From contig DEAU01000026.1 of assembly GCA_002348705.1 (NCBI GenBank), positions 37,638-43,821 of the forward strand: 6,184 nt of DNA, read 5' to 3'. Under the pieces are notes generated by a model. The model did not search any database, was not told where the DNA came from, and worked only from the letters and a program-made list of their open reading frames with translations. Source of the stretch: Candidatus Neomicrothrix sp. UBA2974 (GTDB lineage: Bacteria > Actinomycetota > Acidimicrobiia > Acidimicrobiales > MedAcidi-G1). Position numbers and translations under genes: made by a program. This document shows positions 4,948 to 6,184 of this stretch, one piece after another (the first letter of the stretch is position 1; the number at the start of each line of letters is the position of its first letter).

Positions 4948-5926
4948 AGGCGACAAGCAGCCCAGCCAGCGGATCGACGGCGATCGCGGCATACCGCATC
5001 GTCGTCGACACGTCCCGATGCCCCGCCAGAGACGCCACCACATGCAACGGCACGTCGGCCCGCAACAGGTTCGTTACGAACGAATGCCGCAACACATGAG
5101 GCGTCAACGCGCCTCCGTCCAAACCGCACCTGACCAAGACGCGACGCACCTGACGGTTCATCGCATGCGACGCCCAATCAGGACCGCGCACAGCACCCAC
5201 ACGGCCCTCTGAACGGTTCGAGGTGCTGCTCCCCCACCCCATCACCAGGTCGCCGCTGCGCGCGTCCACGCGCCTCTCGACGGCACCCAGGAACACCTGC
5301 GGGTCGCCGACCAGACGTGGGAGGCGTTCCGCGAACAGGAGTACCGCCGACCTGTAAGGGAACACCGCCTCACCGCCGCCCTTGCGGACGAACCCGACCA
5401 GCTGCCCGCGGTCGCAATCAACCTGGGACGCGGCCAAGTTCGTGATCTCGGCCCTGCGCAGGCCACAGAAGAACCCCAACCCGAACATGACCCGATCAGC
5501 GTCGGACAACACGTCGCTGCCCCACAGGGCCTGCCACACGTCGTCGTCGACAGGTCGAGGGTTTCGGTTGTTCAACAACGGCACCCTCAACAACGACGAC
5601 CGATCAGAGTCGACCAGCCCCCGTTCGCGCAGGAACCTGTACAGGCTCCTCACCACGGTGATGTCTCGGCGGCGGGTCGCCGCCGAACCCACCACCACCT
5701 GCCCCCTTGCATGGTTCGGGCTGCGCCGCTGCCTGGGGCGTTCCACGAACGCCTCCAGGTCCATGACGGATGCCTCACCCAACGGTGTGGCATCCAGGTG
5801 GGCGACCAGCTTGTCCAACGTCCCGCTGTATGCGGCATAGGTGTGCGGCGAACAGTTACGCGTGCCGCTCAACCAATCCAGGTACGCCCCTATACAGAAT
5901 CTGTTCGCTTCGATAGTGCTGTTCAT
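4946..5926 (-). CDS. Tyrosine recombinase / integrase (XerC/XerD type)
   Basis: This is a complete 326-residue site-specific recombinase, a normal length for the XerC/D-like family. The N-terminal SAM-like core-binding domain (about 8-110) contains SPHTYAAYSG and a second helical part ending FLRERG. The catalytic domain has all the expected residues: R157 in GLRRAE, K182 in VRKGGGE, H277-x-x-R280, H303 in AGHRD and the nucleophile Y312 in MRYAAI. The R-to-HxxR distance (about 120 residues) is longer than in typical Xer proteins because of a Gly/Ser/Arg-rich insert at about 220-255, but it does not resemble the extra helix of integron IntI. The start is supported by AGGGGAG (5942-5936 on this strand), nine bases from the ATG and in the loop of an 8-bp inverted repeat. 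It is convergent with the lipoprotein gene and divergent from the next one. It probably moves this accessory region or units within it. Confidence 0.93.
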   Translation of the reverse strand: MNSTIEANRFCIGAYLDWLSGTRNCSPHTYAAYSGTLDKLVAHLDATPLGEASVMDLEAFVERPRQRRSPNHARGQVVVGSAATRRRDITVVRSLYRFLRERGLVDSDRSSLLRVPLLNNRNPRPVDDDVWQALWGSDVLSDADRVMFGLGFFCGLRRAEITNLAASQVDCDRGQLVGFVRKGGGEAVFPYRSAVLLFAERLPRLVGDPQVFLGAVERRVDARSGDLVMGWGSSTSNRSEGRVGAVRGPDWASHAMNRQVRRVLVRCGLDGGALTPHVLRHSFVTNLLRADVPLHVVASLAGHRDVSTTMRYAAIAVDPLAGLLVA

Positions 5927-5928
5927 CA

Positions 5929-5954
5929 GGTTGTACTCCCCTAGGTGTACAACC
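5929..5954. promoter_or_regulatory. 8-bp inverted repeat at the recombinase start: operator or recombination core site
   Basis: GGTTGTAC (5929-5936) and GTACAACC (5947-5954) are perfect inverted arms with a 10-base spacer. The spacing suits the binding of two recombinase protomers, or of a dimeric repressor. The spacer, on the recombinase strand, carries both the gene's Shine-Dalgarno sequence and part of the word TACACCTAGGG shared with repeat copy B. In mRNA the stem would place the Shine-Dalgarno sequence in a hairpin loop, 2 bases upstream of the ATG. Confidence 0.45.
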
Positions 5955-5983
5955 CCTCAGCACGCTCGCTGCTTGTGACAGAA

Positions 5984-6028
5984 CCCCGCCTACAGGTCGG
6001 CTCACCGTCACCCACCTCTCTAGGAGGG
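5984..6028 (+). repeat. Possible diverged third copy of the A/B repeat
   Basis: The words CTACA (5990-5994), GGCTC (5999-6003), GTC (6007-6009), CCCACC (6011-6016) and AGGAGGG occur in the same order as in copy B, with spacings shorter by one or two bases. CAGACT followed by 6 bases and an ATG (6061-6075) parallels CAGACT followed by 7 bases and an ATG in copy A. The match is weak and reading it by eye is generous, so treat it as a hypothesis. Confidence 0.25.
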
Positions 6029-6055
6029 ACTAGGCCTCTCTAGGAGGGACTAGGC
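6015..6055. repeat. Perfect 20-bp tandem direct repeat upstream of the second lipoprotein gene
   Basis: CCTCTCTAGGAGGGACTAGG occurs twice without a gap (6015-6034 and 6035-6054), and one more base matches. Each unit holds CCTC/GAGG inverted arms around TCTAG, so a dimeric protein could bind each unit. A spacing of 20 bp is close to two helical turns, which puts both sites on the same DNA face. Likely a regulator or recombinase accessory site; slippage duplication is the plain alternative. Confidence 0.85.
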
Positions 6056-6065
6056 GCTGGCAGAC

Positions 6066-6071
6066 TATAGG
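6066..6071 (+). promoter_or_regulatory. TATAGG element directly before the second lipoprotein start
   Basis: TATAGG lies one base before the ATG at 6073, much as TATAGG lies two bases before the ATG at 2142. No convincing -35 is placed 16-18 bases upstream, where the tandem repeat lies, so if this is a -10 element it would depend on an activator. The distance to the ATG is too short for a normal leaderless start. Confidence 0.2.
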
Positions 6072-6072
6072 C

Positions 6073-6184
6073 ATGCGAATTTTCACGGCTGCTCTAGCTG
6101 TCTTGCTAATGGCTTCGGGGTGCGGCGGCAGTCCGGACTCCGCCACACCAACCGCAACTGCCGCACCCACGACTACCGCACCAC
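6073..6184 (+). CDS. Second lipoprotein, N-terminus only (3' partial)
   Basis: The ATG at 6073 opens a frame that runs to the window end (37 complete codons). It encodes a clear lipoprotein signal peptide: Arg at position 2, a hydrophobic core of Ala/Leu/Val and the lipobox MASGC with the lipidated Cys at 17, the same position as in the gene at 2838. GGSPDSA and a Thr/Ala/Pro linker follow, also like the first lipoprotein (CGGSSETAAPTT). The two genes may be paralogues, but the mature domain is out of view. No Shine-Dalgarno sequence is visible. It is divergent from the recombinase gene, and the 146-base gap between them holds the inverted repeat at 5929-5954 and the tandem repeat at 6015-6055. 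Confidence 0.8.
   Translation, partial: MRIFTAALAVLLMASGCGGSPDSATPTATAAPTTTAP

Noticed and set aside
4909..5133. + strand frame beginning at ATG 4909
   Set aside because: It starts in the terminator hairpin and runs antisense through the recombinase gene.
5382..5840. + strand frame of 152 codons
   Set aside because: Antisense shadow of the recombinase, whose catalytic residues are all in place on the - strand.
2765..5954. Classical integron (IntI with attI and attC sites)
   Set aside because: No RYYYAAC/GTTRRRY core boxes at the repeats and no IntI-specific motif in the recombinase. Only the layout is reminiscent.
6015..6055. Start of a CRISPR array
   Set aside because: The two 20-bp units are adjacent with no spacer and no third copy.

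Overview
The window looks like an accessory region of a moderately GC-rich actinobacterium. My best guess is the Acidimicrobiia/Ilumatobacter side of the phylum. The reasons are the Thr/Ala/Val/Pro-rich linkers behind lipoprotein signal peptides, the multi-copy 'WHPTKNG' zinc-ribbon protein and the weak ribosome binding sites. This placement is inference from style, not from a marker gene.

Layout on the + strand. Bases 1-1641 are the 3' part of a gene for five complete plus one partial 72-residue zinc-ribbon repeats, followed by a small restriction-endonuclease-like domain and a basic tail. Bases 1642-2141 hold no convincing gene but contain an unusual density of GC-rich hairpins and may be a structured RNA. 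Bases 2142-2771 encode an unrecognised basic 209-residue protein. Bases 2838-4772 encode a large secreted lipoprotein with a low-complexity linker, two nearly identical 83-residue domains and a C-terminal domain that resembles a degenerate M23 (duplicated hybrid motif) fold. A UUCG-type terminator lies at 4918-4947. On the - strand, 5926-4946 encodes a complete tyrosine recombinase. Bases 6073-6184 are the start of a second lipoprotein, cut by the window edge.

The most interesting signal is a set of related non-coding repeats. A block overlapping the stop codon of the 209-residue gene (2765-2837) recurs, diverged, overlapping the stop codon of the lipoprotein gene (4766-4845). The lipoprotein gene is therefore bracketed by direct repeats in a cassette-like way. 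An 11-base word from the second copy is found again, inverted, inside an 8-bp inverted repeat directly upstream of the recombinase gene, and a weaker third copy may precede the second lipoprotein gene. Two readings compete: recombination sites used by the adjacent recombinase (integron-like in logic but not classical attC/IntI), or a conserved leader shared by related lipoprotein genes. The sequence alone cannot decide.
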